Positions 16,029-24,530 of a stretch of DNA of 64,000 nucleotides are shown here, piece by piece. How positions within the stretch are numbered: position 1 is the first letter of the stretch; each line of letters starts with the position of its first letter. This DNA comes from Ardenticatenales bacterium (lineage in GTDB: Bacteria; Chloroflexota; Anaerolineae; Promineifilales; Promineifilaceae): positions 1 through 64,000 of the forward strand of contig JACKBM010000020.1 of NCBI GenBank assembly GCA_020634575.1. Direction: 5' to 3'. The notes under the pieces were generated by a model. That model worked only from the letters and a program-made list of their open reading frames with translations. It did no database searches and was not told the origin of the DNA. A program made the translations under genes and the position numbers.

Positions 16029-18686
16029 CTAGGCCAGCAAGCCAAGCGCTCTGGCGCGGGCAGCCGCCTCGGTGCGGTTACTGACGTGGAGTTTGCCATA
16101 AATATGCCGGGCATGGCGCTTGACGGTTTCCGGGGAAATGACAAGCTGGGCGGCTATTTCCTGGTTGGTTAGCCCGGCCGCCAGTAGCCCCAAAATCTGC
16201 TCTTCGCGAGCTGTCAGGGGGTCCGGCAGGGCAACGTTGACGGCTGAACCGGGCGTGGTTCCGGCGGCCGCCAGCAGTTGATCGACATAGTCGGCACGAA
16301 CATCCCGTTGGCGGAAGCGGCGCAGCAGATGCAGCAACGGCAAACCCAAGTCGACGAAAAGACGCTGGTAACCTTCCGGTTCAGCCAGCTGTAACGCCTG
16401 CGCGAGCGCGGGCAGACCGGCCTGGCCCCGGGCCAGGGCCTGCAACGTCAGGGCCCTGATCTGATTCTGGCGGCGGCCGGCGGCAGCGGCCTGCTTTTCC
16501 AATGCATGCAGCAGGGTCAGGGCAGCCTCGGTGGCCTGGGTTCCTTTCCGGGCGAGGAGGAGGCGAGCGGCCGCCAGCCGGTTGAGTTCGTCAGGGGCGT
16601 TGTCCGCCATGGCAGCCGTGGCCAGCGTAGCATTCAACCAGGCGCTGGCCTGGGGTTTGCTGCCGGCGTCCTGGGCCAGCCACAATTCGGCCTGGAGCCA
16701 ATTCAAGCGGGCGCGCCAGCCATGAAAATGGCTTTGTTGCGCCAACGGCCGGGCTTTTTCAAGGTAGCCAAGGGCCGCCGGAAGATCACCGAGGGTAAGC
16801 TGCAAACGGCTGGCAATCAGGTTGCCGGCCAGCATCGCTTCGGTGGCGCCGCCCGCTTCGGCGATGGCCAGCCCGCGCGCGCTGTGTTGCCGGGCGGCGT
16901 CGAGGTCGTTCCATTCATAATGCAGCTCCGCCAGACGAATATGGACCCAGCCGATTAGGGGCAGGGGGAATTGGCCCCAGGATTCCCGCTTTTCGATGTA
17001 GGCCAGGGCATTGTGCCATTGTTCAGCGGCTGACCTTAGCTGACCCTGCTGCAGGGCAACGTCGGCCAGCGCCCCGTAGATGTGCGTGGCCCGGATGGGT
17101 TGCTCGCCCGGCGGCGGCAGCGTCAGGGCCAGAGTGAGCTGGTTACGTGCCTCTGCCCAGCGGGCCGCCTGACGGTAGGCTTCGCCCAGGGCATGATGGA
17201 CGCTGACCCGGAAATGGTAATCTGAGCCTGGCAGCGTTGAAAGGGCCTGGGCGGCGAGCGGTTCGGCGGTGGCCAGGTCATTGTTGAAACAGGCGATCTG
17301 GCAGCGGACGGCTCGGGCCCGGGCCAACTGCCATTCCTTATCCGCCCGTTCGCTCTGTTGAATGGCAGTTTCCACCTGCTCCAGCTGCGCCAGGCAGGCC
17401 GGCACCTGGCCGGTAAAAGCCAGCCATTGCGCCTCGGACAGGCCGATCACCGGTTCCTGCCATTGCCATTCAGGGGGCAGGGCGTCGAGCCATGCGCGGA
17501 GCAGTTTCAGCTGGCCGGTATGGAGCATAAATTCGAAATGGGTCTCGGCAATACGGGCCACCAGATCAACTCGACCGGCGGCGACGGCGAGAGCAAAGGC
17601 TTGCTCGGGCAGGCCGGCTTCCAAAAACCAGACGGCAGCGGCTTGCTGCACCATCGTTAGCCGTTCCGGTGCCTGGCTGGCCAGGCGCGTGCTGAGAAAT
17701 TCCGCGAACCAGGCGTGGTAACGGTACCATTCACGCTGCCCATCCAGCGGCCCAAGAAACAGCCCCTCGCGCTCCAAATGTTCCAGCAGCGCCTGGCTAT
17801 TCGTCTGACCCGAAACGGCGTCACAGAGCGGCGCGCAGAGCTGAGGCAGGGGGCTCGTCAGCGCCAGAAACTCGATGACTTCCGGCGGTTGCCCGCTCAG
17901 GAGTTCCTCTTGCCAGTAGTCGGTCAGGAAACGATGTTGGCTGGTAAAGGTGAGTTTGGCGCTGTCCGCAGGCTGGCGTTGCAGGGCAAGCCCGGCCATC
18001 TGTAGCCCAGCCGCCCAACCTTCCAGTTGTTCATGAAGATATGTTGCGCTGGTCTGTGGAAGCGTATGGCCGGCTGCCTGGTGCAGCAGTTGCTGGCTCT
18101 CGGCCGGCTCCAGCCGCAGGTCCGCCTGGGTGATTTCCAGCAGCATGCCGGCCGCCCGGTAGCGGGCCAGCGGCAGTGGCGGCAACTGCCGGCTCGATAG
18201 GACAAGATGAAGATTGGCGGCGGCGTGATCAAGCAACGTCGTCAGCGCATCGTGGATGGTTTTGTCGATGATCAGATGGTAATCGTCGAGAACGAGGACG
18301 GCGGGTGCGGTCAGGGCATGAGCGGCGTTGAGAAAGGCGGTGAGGACCGTTTGTGGGTCCGGATTGGCGCCGCGCACCAGCATGGCCAGCGGGCTATCCA
18401 GCAGCGGCGGCTGTTGGGCTGCCCAGGCCATTGTCAGATAGCGGAAGAAGCGGTCAAACTGATTATCGGTTGTGTCGAGTGTGAGCCAGGCGGTGCGGGC
18501 CTGGTTGGTCCGGGCCCATTGCGCCAGGGCTGTGGTCTTGCCGTAACCGGCCGGTGCCCCCACCACTGTCAAACGGTGGCCAGATTGCAGGCTGGCAGCG
18601 AGCCTGGCCTGGAGTGATGGGCGCAGCAACAGATCAGGACGCAAGGGGGGCGGCTGAAGCCGGGTGCGGACAAGCTGATCGACCAT
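16029..18686 (-). CDS. MalT-family LuxR STAND regulator, full length
   Basis: An 885-residue ATP-dependent transcriptional activator. N-terminal NTPase with Walker A VGAPAGYGKTTALAQWA (~36-52), AWLTLDTTDNQFDRFFRYL, then winged-helix arm, TPR-rich sensor region (~380-800) and C-terminal LuxR HTH (PLTAREEQILGLLAAGLTNQ onward, ~822-880). MalT-type proteins oligomerise with ATP and an inducer and activate nearby operons. I start at ATG 18684-18686, not the TTG 11 codons upstream, because TATAAT lies exactly 7 nt before this ATG and there is no Shine-Dalgarno, giving a leaderless mRNA. It is divergent from the lipoprotein/FtsK-like gene at 19086. Confidence 0.92.
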   Translation of the reverse strand: MVDQLVRTRLQPPPLRPDLLLRPSLQARLAASLQSGHRLTVVGAPAGYGKTTALAQWARTNQARTAWLTLDTTDNQFDRFFRYLTMAWAAQQPPLLDSPLAMLVRGANPDPQTVLTAFLNAAHALTAPAVLVLDDYHLIIDKTIHDALTTLLDHAAANLHLVLSSRQLPPLPLARYRAAGMLLEITQADLRLEPAESQQLLHQAAGHTLPQTSATYLHEQLEGWAAGLQMAGLALQRQPADSAKLTFTSQHRFLTDYWQEELLSGQPPEVIEFLALTSPLPQLCAPLCDAVSGQTNSQALLEHLEREGLFLGPLDGQREWYRYHAWFAEFLSTRLASQAPERLTMVQQAAAVWFLEAGLPEQAFALAVAAGRVDLVARIAETHFEFMLHTGQLKLLRAWLDALPPEWQWQEPVIGLSEAQWLAFTGQVPACLAQLEQVETAIQQSERADKEWQLARARAVRCQIACFNNDLATAEPLAAQALSTLPGSDYHFRVSVHHALGEAYRQAARWAEARNQLTLALTLPPPGEQPIRATHIYGALADVALQQGQLRSAAEQWHNALAYIEKRESWGQFPLPLIGWVHIRLAELHYEWNDLDAARQHSARGLAIAEAGGATEAMLAGNLIASRLQLTLGDLPAALGYLEKARPLAQQSHFHGWRARLNWLQAELWLAQDAGSKPQASAWLNATLATAAMADNAPDELNRLAAARLLLARKGTQATEAALTLLHALEKQAAAAGRRQNQIRALTLQALARGQAGLPALAQALQLAEPEGYQRLFVDLGLPLLHLLRRFRQRDVRADYVDQLLAAAGTTPGSAVNVALPDPLTAREEQILGLLAAGLTNQEIAAQLVISPETVKRHARHIYGKLHVSNRTEAAARARALGLLA

Positions 18687-18693
18687 GCTGCCT

Positions 18694-18699
18694 ATTATA
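18694..18699 (-). promoter_or_regulatory. -10 TATAAT of a leaderless promoter
   Basis: Minus-strand TATAAT with 7 nt (AGGCAGC) before the ATG of the MalT-like gene. The expected start nucleotide is the A of ATG. The -35 region at 17-bp spacing (CCATTG) is weak. Confidence 0.65.
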
Positions 18700-18769
18700 G
18701 GCGAAAGCGACGCAGGCAATGGTGCCTGGAAATAATGGCTCCGGGCGGCAAAAGGGGACTTTGCGGCGG

Positions 18770-18838
18770 GTTTTGGGCCGCAAATAGATGATTTGTTCGG
18801 GGCAAACGGTACTGGAGTACTAAGTTTTGGGCCAAAAC
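18770..18838. promoter_or_regulatory. Candidate operators: GTTTTGGGCC direct repeat and palindrome
   Basis: In the 399-bp divergent intergenic region (18687-19085), GTTTTGGGCC occurs at 18770-18779 and again at 18824-18833. The second is part of a perfect odd palindrome, GTTTTGG-G-CCAAAAC (18824-18838). Such spaced sites are plausible binding sites for the adjacent MalT-like regulator. No other gene is visible in this intergenic region. Confidence 0.35.
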
Positions 18839-19085
18839 CGCATTGCTTTATGTCTCATAAGGCGCTAGACTGCACCTGGCTGAAGAAGCCATATCTTTTA
18901 GTAGTACCCACAATTTAGACGGTTGTTTGAGCCAGCGGCGGGATGCCGTAGTGGCCTTTGCCCTGTTTCGGCATATTGTTTGCCGGATCGATTGGTCAGA
19001 GGATCAGCTTCTTTGCATCCATGCTGTGATGGCGTTGTGCCTGGCGTACAGCCGTTGCGACAGCGACTACCATGGGTGGAGGCGA

Positions 19086-20786
19086 ATGATCCGCAGAATC
19101 ATCACTCTCATACCGCTGGCATTGATGCTGATCGGCTGTTCCCTGGGCATCAGGCAAGGAACTGCCGAGATAGCGGTTGCCGAGCCGATCAATCTGCCTT
19201 CGCCCACTGTTTCCCCGATCTCGGTGATGCAAACAACGGATGCCAGCCTGCTCTCCACCCGAGTGGCTGTTTCCGGCCTGGAAGGGACATCGGTTGCTGT
19301 TGAAGCGACAACCCAGAGTATGAACCAGCAGGCGACCCTGAACGCGGTTGCCGCCGTTTATGCAGCTGATGCCGCTACTGCCACGTCGGTGGCGTATCAG
19401 CCCACTGCGACCGCAGAAGCGGTTGCCACCCAGAATCAGGCCATCCTTTATGCCGAAGCCACCGCCGCCGCCACCCGGGCTGAAGCCACGGCGGCCGCCG
19501 CGACAATCATGGCCGGCGAGCTGGCCGTACGGGAAACCTCAGTAGCCGTCCAGAGCACTTCGGCCGCGATTACCAGCCTGGCGACGCGCGAAGCGTTGCA
19601 GGTGTTGACGCTGGCGGAAGAAGAGCAACTGCGCCGGCAGCAGCAGCAGATCGCCCTGGAGCGGTCGGAGCTGTTGAACCGGATGTTGCGTGGGGCAGCC
19701 GTGGCGGCGCCGGTACTGCTGGGGTTGTACATCGCGCTGAGCTTCTATCGGGAGCGGCGGCGGTTGCTGCCAGTGGCGGAACCGGCCGGTGTGCTGGCCA
19801 GCCCAGCTGGTGAGTCGCTGACAATGCCGGCGCGTGAAAGTCTGCAACCAGCGGCCCTGAATGGCGCCAAACCGACCCCGGCCTCTGTACGAGGTAATCA
19901 CCTGGCTGCGCCGGAGTGGGCCAGCCTGGGCCATTGGCGCGGGACGGGCCTGCCGCTGGGCGTCAGCGATTTTGGCCTGATGAGCGCTTCCATGGAATCG
20001 CAGGCCCACCTTCTATTCTTAGGGAGTTCAGGCAGTAACATCACGCGGGCCGGGCTCCGGCCGGTGATCGCCGCCGCCCTCGGCAATGGCTGGCATGTTT
20101 CGATATTCGACCGCTCCGGTTGGGATTATCTGCCGTTTGACGGCCATGACAACGCCGCCATCTTCATTCTGGGTTCGGCCCGGGAGCTGGTCGCCTACCT
20201 GGCGACGGTACACCAGGAAGTCCAGGAGCGGCTGGCCCAGGGCCAGGACAAACGCTCACGCCGTCCTCGTGGTTTGGAGGGAGCCAAATCATTGATCGTG
20301 GTGGACCAGTTTGGCAAGTTGGCCGGTCTGCTGGACCGGGAAGAACGGGCCGAACTGTGGCGTCATGCCCGCCTGATTGCCGCCGACGGGCACAAGGTGG
20401 GCATTCACCTGGCCCTGGCGCTGCAGGACCCGACCCCTGAATCGTTTGATCTGCGCATCCGGCGCCATTGCCTGCCCCTGGCCTTCCGTTTGCAGGATGA
20501 GGCAGCGTCGCGCCTGGTGCTGGGCAGTTCTGGCGCCGAGAGCTTGCCGGAGCGCCATTTCCTCGCGCCGATGCCGGAGCTGATCCATGGCATTGGCTTC
20601 GCCCCCTCAGACATTGAGCTGCAGCGCTACCTGGCTGAAACGCGTGGTGAGCGGGTCGACGGGCCAATCTGGACCCGAGCGGCGCGCACTGACGTCCTGT
20701 CGCAATCTAAACAGGCGACGGTCATGAGCTTTGGGGCTCTGCCGGTTAGTGGCAACGGTGGGGGTGCAGCTTCCCCAGCCCATTAG
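19086..20786 (+). CDS. Lipoprotein-type membrane protein with degenerate FtsK/HerA-like domain
   Basis: A 566-residue protein. The ATG at 19086 follows GGTGGAGG. Residues 1-18 are a lipoprotein-like signal (LIPLALMLIGC, Cys18). Residues ~45-180 are Ala/Thr-rich low complexity with repeated TA(E/T)A blocks, then a charged coiled-coil stretch (EEEQLRRQQQQIALERSE). A transmembrane helix lies at ~203-220. The C-terminal part (~290-540) resembles an FtsK-type ATPase: LPLGVSDFG, LLFLGSSGSNITR where GxTGSGKS is expected, and SLIVVDQFGKL at the Walker B position. The Walker A lysine is missing and Walker B has Gln for Glu, so ATPase activity is doubtful. Topology with both a lipobox and an internal helix is odd. 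It is convergent with the SARP gene (25-nt gap). Function unknown. Confidence 0.75.
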   Translation: MIRRIITLIPLALMLIGCSLGIRQGTAEIAVAEPINLPSPTVSPISVMQTTDASLLSTRVAVSGLEGTSVAVEATTQSMNQQATLNAVAAVYAADAATATSVAYQPTATAEAVATQNQAILYAEATAAATRAEATAAAATIMAGELAVRETSVAVQSTSAAITSLATREALQVLTLAEEEQLRRQQQQIALERSELLNRMLRGAAVAAPVLLGLYIALSFYRERRRLLPVAEPAGVLASPAGESLTMPARESLQPAALNGAKPTPASVRGNHLAAPEWASLGHWRGTGLPLGVSDFGLMSASMESQAHLLFLGSSGSNITRAGLRPVIAAALGNGWHVSIFDRSGWDYLPFDGHDNAAIFILGSARELVAYLATVHQEVQERLAQGQDKRSRRPRGLEGAKSLIVVDQFGKLAGLLDREERAELWRHARLIAADGHKVGIHLALALQDPTPESFDLRIRRHCLPLAFRLQDEAASRLVLGSSGAESLPERHFLAPMPELIHGIGFAPSDIELQRYLAETRGERVDGPIWTRAARTDVLSQSKQATVMSFGALPVSGNGGGAASPAH

Positions 20787-20811
20787 ACAAAATACAGCGA
20801 AAAGAAAGATA

Positions 20812-23800
20812 TTATTCAGTGGCGATGCCGGCCGTTTGCGCCAGCCGCCTGATCTGGGCATGGGCAGGAATGGCCTGCAGGAAACGGTCTCGGCTCTCCG
20901 CTGGCATTATGAGGCTGGCGCGTTGCCAGAGACGGGTATAGGCAGCTGCCAGGATCTCGTGGTAGCGTACGTCGTGGGTTTGCCGTAACACGTCGGCGCA
21001 GGTGAGCCAGATGTCAAATGGCTCAAAGGTGCTTTCGAGGTTGAGGGTGCCTATTTGCGGCAACATGGCCTCCACAAGGACGAGGGCGCCGGCCAAATCA
21101 TCCTGGAGCATTGCCAGCCGGGCCAGGCCGGCCAGTGGGGCCATTTTGAGGTGTTCCTGGCCGGCTTTTTGCCAATTGGCCATGGCCTCCTCATACTGAC
21201 GGCGGGCGTCGCCCCACTGCTGGCGCCGGGCGTAGGCGTGGGCGAGGCAGGTACGGGCCAGATTGTCTATGTCGCGCACCACGCCGGAGTCGGCCAGCGT
21301 CAGGAGTTGCTGACTCTGGGATATCACCTCGGCCTCCTTACCTTCCAGTAAAGCCAGCCGGGCCAGGTAAAAACGGGCGTATCTTTCACCTGTTCGGTCG
21401 TTGATTTCCAGGCGGATAGCCAGACTCTCGGCGCACAGTTGGCGCGCCTCAGCAAATTCACCCAGCCGTAGCGCAATGATGCCCAGATTGCCAGTCAGAA
21501 TCCCTTCGTTGCGCCGATTCTGGGTTTGCCGGGCCAGCTGCAAGGCCCGATCATAATAGCCCCTGGCTTCCTGGTACGCCCCTTCGCGAGCCGACACAAG
21601 CCCCAGGTTGATGAGGCCGGTAGACTGGGAGATCAGGTCACCTATTTCCACGCTGGTCTGGTAAAAGTTCTGGAAGTGGCCCCGAGCCGCTTCATTGTCG
21701 CCTTTCTCTGTGTAGGCCAGGGCGATGCTACTGCGCAACAGAAATTGCAGGCGGCTGTAGCCGGCCAGGCGGGCCAGAGACATACTGCGCGACAAGGTCG
21801 CCAGGGCGCGGTCATGATCACCCTGGATACGGGCGATGATGCCCTGGCGATGTAAACAACTGGCTTCGCCACGGATGTCGCCCTGCGCCCGATCCAGCTG
21901 GAGACTTTCTTGAAGGCAACGTTCGGCAGCGGCGAAGTCACCTACGGCCCAAAAGGCATCGCTGCGCTGCTTGTAGTTGGTGGCGCGCAGGTCGCGCACG
22001 GCCCAAAGGTTTTCCGCCTCGGCTGGTGAGATCTGGTTCAGGATGGCTTCGGCCGCATCGTGCAGCTTATGAGCCTGTTCATACTGGCTTTGATCGGTTT
22101 GCAGAACACCGAGTTGAATGAGGGCGCTGGCTTCTTCCAGCGAGAAGGCGCCGGCGCGAGCCAGTTCCAGCGCCGTTTCGGCAGCCTGTGTTGACCGTTG
22201 CAGTTCGCCCAGATTGAGAAGAAAGCGGGCGTGGTTGTTGTGCAGTTGAGCGAGGAGCCTGTTGACAATCTCGTCAGGCGAGGCGGTTAGGCGGCGGCCG
22301 GCCAGCGCGGCGATTGCGGCGGCAAACGCTCGTTCACCAATGGCTGTCAGCCCACGTAGATGAAGGAGCTGGGCGAGGGCAAACTGGCATTTATCCAGAG
22401 AGGCGAGCTGCCCCTTCTCACAGGCATGCTGCCAGGCAAGTAAGATGTTGGCCAGCTCATGTTGCAGCTGACCCATAATGGCTTCGCCCTGCGCTCCGAC
22501 CATCGCCTGTACATTTTGCGCCAGATGGTTCAGGTAATAGGCGCTGTGTCGCGCCTGCATCGGCTCAAGCAGCCCGGCGGCGGCCGCAGCTTCCCGGACA
22601 TATTGGCGCAGGATGGCGTGCATGGCAAAACGTTTTTCGGCTGACTGCTGCAGAAAAGATTTCTCCTGTAAGGCATCCAGCTGGCTGACTGAGGCGGCGA
22701 CGATATCAGCAGCGGCTTCGGCCGCGAAGCCCCCTTCGAAGATCGACAAGCCCAGTAACATCTTTCGTTCCGCTTCATCGAGCATTTGCCAGGAATAGGC
22801 AAAGAGGGCGCGCATACTGCGGTGGCGATCAGGGACGTCGATCATCGTCGTCTCAATGGCATCCATGGAGTCCGTCAGGGCTGCTGCCACCTGGTCAATA
22901 CCCTGAAACCGTGCTTGCGATGCGGCCAGTTCGATGGCCAATGGTAACCCTTCGACCAGCTGGCAAATGTGGGTGATATTGGCCAAATTCGTCTTGCTTA
23001 GCGAATCAAGGTCGTTGACCTGTGCTAATCGGTCCAGGAAGAGGTGGCTGGCTGCAGAAGGGGCATAGGCGGCGGCGCGTCCGCTGGATGTCGGTAGACC
23101 ACCCAGTTCGTACAGCCATTCAGCGCGCAGATTGAGGGTCATGCGCGAGGTTACCAGAATTTTGACGGCGGGCGCCGCTTGCAACAATTTCAGGATGAGC
23201 GCGGCGCCCGCCAGCAGATGTTCCATGTTGTCCAGCACCAGCAACAAATCTTTTTCACGCAAATAGCTGAGCAATAATGACTGGCTGTCGCCGCTGTTGC
23301 CCAGGGGTAAATCCAATGCCTTAAGGATGGCATCCGGGATGTCCACAGGATCCCGGACAGATTCCAGGGAGACAAACAGGACGCCATGGCGATGACGGAG
23401 GGCGCGCCGCCGCGCAGTTTCGATGGCGACGCGGGTTTTGCCAATCCCGCCCGGCCCGAGCAACGTTAATAGGGCGCAAGCCTCGTTGTCCAGGCGGCTG
23501 TCGATTTCCGCCAGCGCCTCAGTGCGGCCGATAAAGGAGGTGAACTGACGGGGCAGCCTTAACGGCTGGGGGCCGGCCTCCTGGACAGGGGCGGGTGTGC
23601 GCGCGGCCACGAGTTGCTGATAAAGGGCCACTGTGGCAGGTGCCGGGCCAACATGCAACGCTTCCTGAAGAAGCCGGCGACAGCTCTCAAATTGCCGCTG
23701 AACGGCGCCGGGCTGCCCCATGCCGGCATGAATCTGCATCAACTGGCAGTGGGCCGCCTCATGCCAGGGTTCACAGCTGATCTGGAGCTGGCCGTAGCGC

Positions 23801-24372
23801 AGTCCGGCCGCCCAATCTGAACGCTCGATGGCGGCGGCGGTCAGGGAGGCCAGCGCCTGGAGATATTGTTGCTGCGCCGCTTCGCGCTGCCCATGGAGCC
23901 AATCATTAAAAAGCGGGGTATCGGCCAGATGAAAGCTTTGCAGAAACGGACCGTTGTAGATGGAGACGGCATGGTCCAGTCGTTGCAGACAGACCGGGCA
24001 GCCCAGCAGCGACTCGTGGTGATGCCTGCCGGCCGCAGCGAGCAAGCCAGAAAAATCCAGCAGGTCTACGGCAACCTTGCCCGGGTCCAGGCTGATGGTC
24101 TGCCTGGTGGTGATGAGCAGTTCTTCGCTGGCCGCCGCGCCCAGGGTTTGCCGCAGCCGAGATAATGATTTACGGAGGTTACGCAAGCTGATGGTGCGGA
24201 CCATCTCAGGCCAAAGTAACTCCGCCAGAAATTCGCGGTGGTGAACCCGGCCGCTTTCGAGCGCCAGATAAAGAAGCAGGGCGCGGATTTTGTCGGAGCG
24301 AAACTGGGTGACGGGGGCTCCCTGAACCAGAACAACAAACGAGCCCAGCGTCTGTAGCTGAAGCAATTTCAT
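20812..24372 (-). CDS. SARP/BTAD-STAND-TPR transcriptional regulator
   Basis: A 1186-residue regulator. The N-terminal OmpR-like winged helix (~1-95; LLLYLALESGRVHHREFLAE, LRKSLSRLRQTLG) and BTAD helical domain (~96-245) define a SARP-type DNA-binding module. An NB-ARC/STAND ATPase follows with Walker A TLLGPGGIGKTRVAI (~300-315) and Walker B LLLVLDNMEHLL; TPRs fill ~600-1180. I start at the second ATG (24370-24372, MKLLQLQ): the first ATG overlaps the -10 box, and TATAAT sits 7 nt before the second with no Shine-Dalgarno. It is divergent from the giant surface-protein gene and probably controls it and itself through the repeat at 24391-24411. Confidence 0.92.
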   Translation of the reverse strand: MKLLQLQTLGSFVVLVQGAPVTQFRSDKIRALLLYLALESGRVHHREFLAELLWPEMVRTISLRNLRKSLSRLRQTLGAAASEELLITTRQTISLDPGKVAVDLLDFSGLLAAAGRHHHESLLGCPVCLQRLDHAVSIYNGPFLQSFHLADTPLFNDWLHGQREAAQQQYLQALASLTAAAIERSDWAAGLRYGQLQISCEPWHEAAHCQLMQIHAGMGQPGAVQRQFESCRRLLQEALHVGPAPATVALYQQLVAARTPAPVQEAGPQPLRLPRQFTSFIGRTEALAEIDSRLDNEACALLTLLGPGGIGKTRVAIETARRRALRHRHGVLFVSLESVRDPVDIPDAILKALDLPLGNSGDSQSLLLSYLREKDLLLVLDNMEHLLAGAALILKLLQAAPAVKILVTSRMTLNLRAEWLYELGGLPTSSGRAAAYAPSAASHLFLDRLAQVNDLDSLSKTNLANITHICQLVEGLPLAIELAASQARFQGIDQVAAALTDSMDAIETTMIDVPDRHRSMRALFAYSWQMLDEAERKMLLGLSIFEGGFAAEAAADIVAASVSQLDALQEKSFLQQSAEKRFAMHAILRQYVREAAAAAGLLEPMQARHSAYYLNHLAQNVQAMVGAQGEAIMGQLQHELANILLAWQHACEKGQLASLDKCQFALAQLLHLRGLTAIGERAFAAAIAALAGRRLTASPDEIVNRLLAQLHNNHARFLLNLGELQRSTQAAETALELARAGAFSLEEASALIQLGVLQTDQSQYEQAHKLHDAAEAILNQISPAEAENLWAVRDLRATNYKQRSDAFWAVGDFAAAERCLQESLQLDRAQGDIRGEASCLHRQGIIARIQGDHDRALATLSRSMSLARLAGYSRLQFLLRSSIALAYTEKGDNEAARGHFQNFYQTSVEIGDLISQSTGLINLGLVSAREGAYQEARGYYDRALQLARQTQNRRNEGILTGNLGIIALRLGEFAEARQLCAESLAIRLEINDRTGERYARFYLARLALLEGKEAEVISQSQQLLTLADSGVVRDIDNLARTCLAHAYARRQQWGDARRQYEEAMANWQKAGQEHLKMAPLAGLARLAMLQDDLAGALVLVEAMLPQIGTLNLESTFEPFDIWLTCADVLRQTHDVRYHEILAAAYTRLWQRASLIMPAESRDRFLQAIPAHAQIRRLAQTAGIATE

Positions 24373-24379
24373 CCACGAC

Positions 24380-24385
24380 ATTATA
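24380..24385 (-). promoter_or_regulatory. -10 TATAAT of a leaderless promoter for the SARP gene
   Basis: Minus-strand TATAAT separated by 7 nt (GTCGTGG) from the ATG at 24372. No -35 consensus is seen at the expected position; the direct repeat at 24391-24411 occupies it, consistent with activator-dependent transcription. Confidence 0.65.
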
Positions 24386-24390
24386 CTAGC

Positions 24391-24411
24391 TGGGGACGTT
24401 TTGGGGACGTT
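24391..24411. promoter_or_regulatory. 11-bp-period direct repeat, candidate SARP operator
   Basis: TGGGGACGTT at 24391-24400 and again at 24402-24411 on the plus strand, an exact 11-bp period. On the minus strand the near edge is 5 nt from the -10 box. SARP activators are known to bind tandem heptamer repeats of 11-bp (or 22-bp) period over the -35 region. The 158-bp intergenic region also holds a TGGCGC-TTC-GCGCCA inverted repeat at 24441-24455. Confidence 0.55.
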
Positions 24412-24530
24412 ATACGTTTACCCTTTCAGGCAACCGGCAATGGCGCTTCGCGCCAAAGCCTCAAGCTTATTGATTTTGCCCTGAAGCTGCCCAGGTGGCG
24501 CCAACCGGACGTAAACAACAGGAAACGACG

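Noticed and set aside
18687..18719. Upstream TTG start for the MalT-like gene
   Set aside because: TATAAT and a correctly spaced ATG lie downstream of it, so the TTG would not be in the mRNA.
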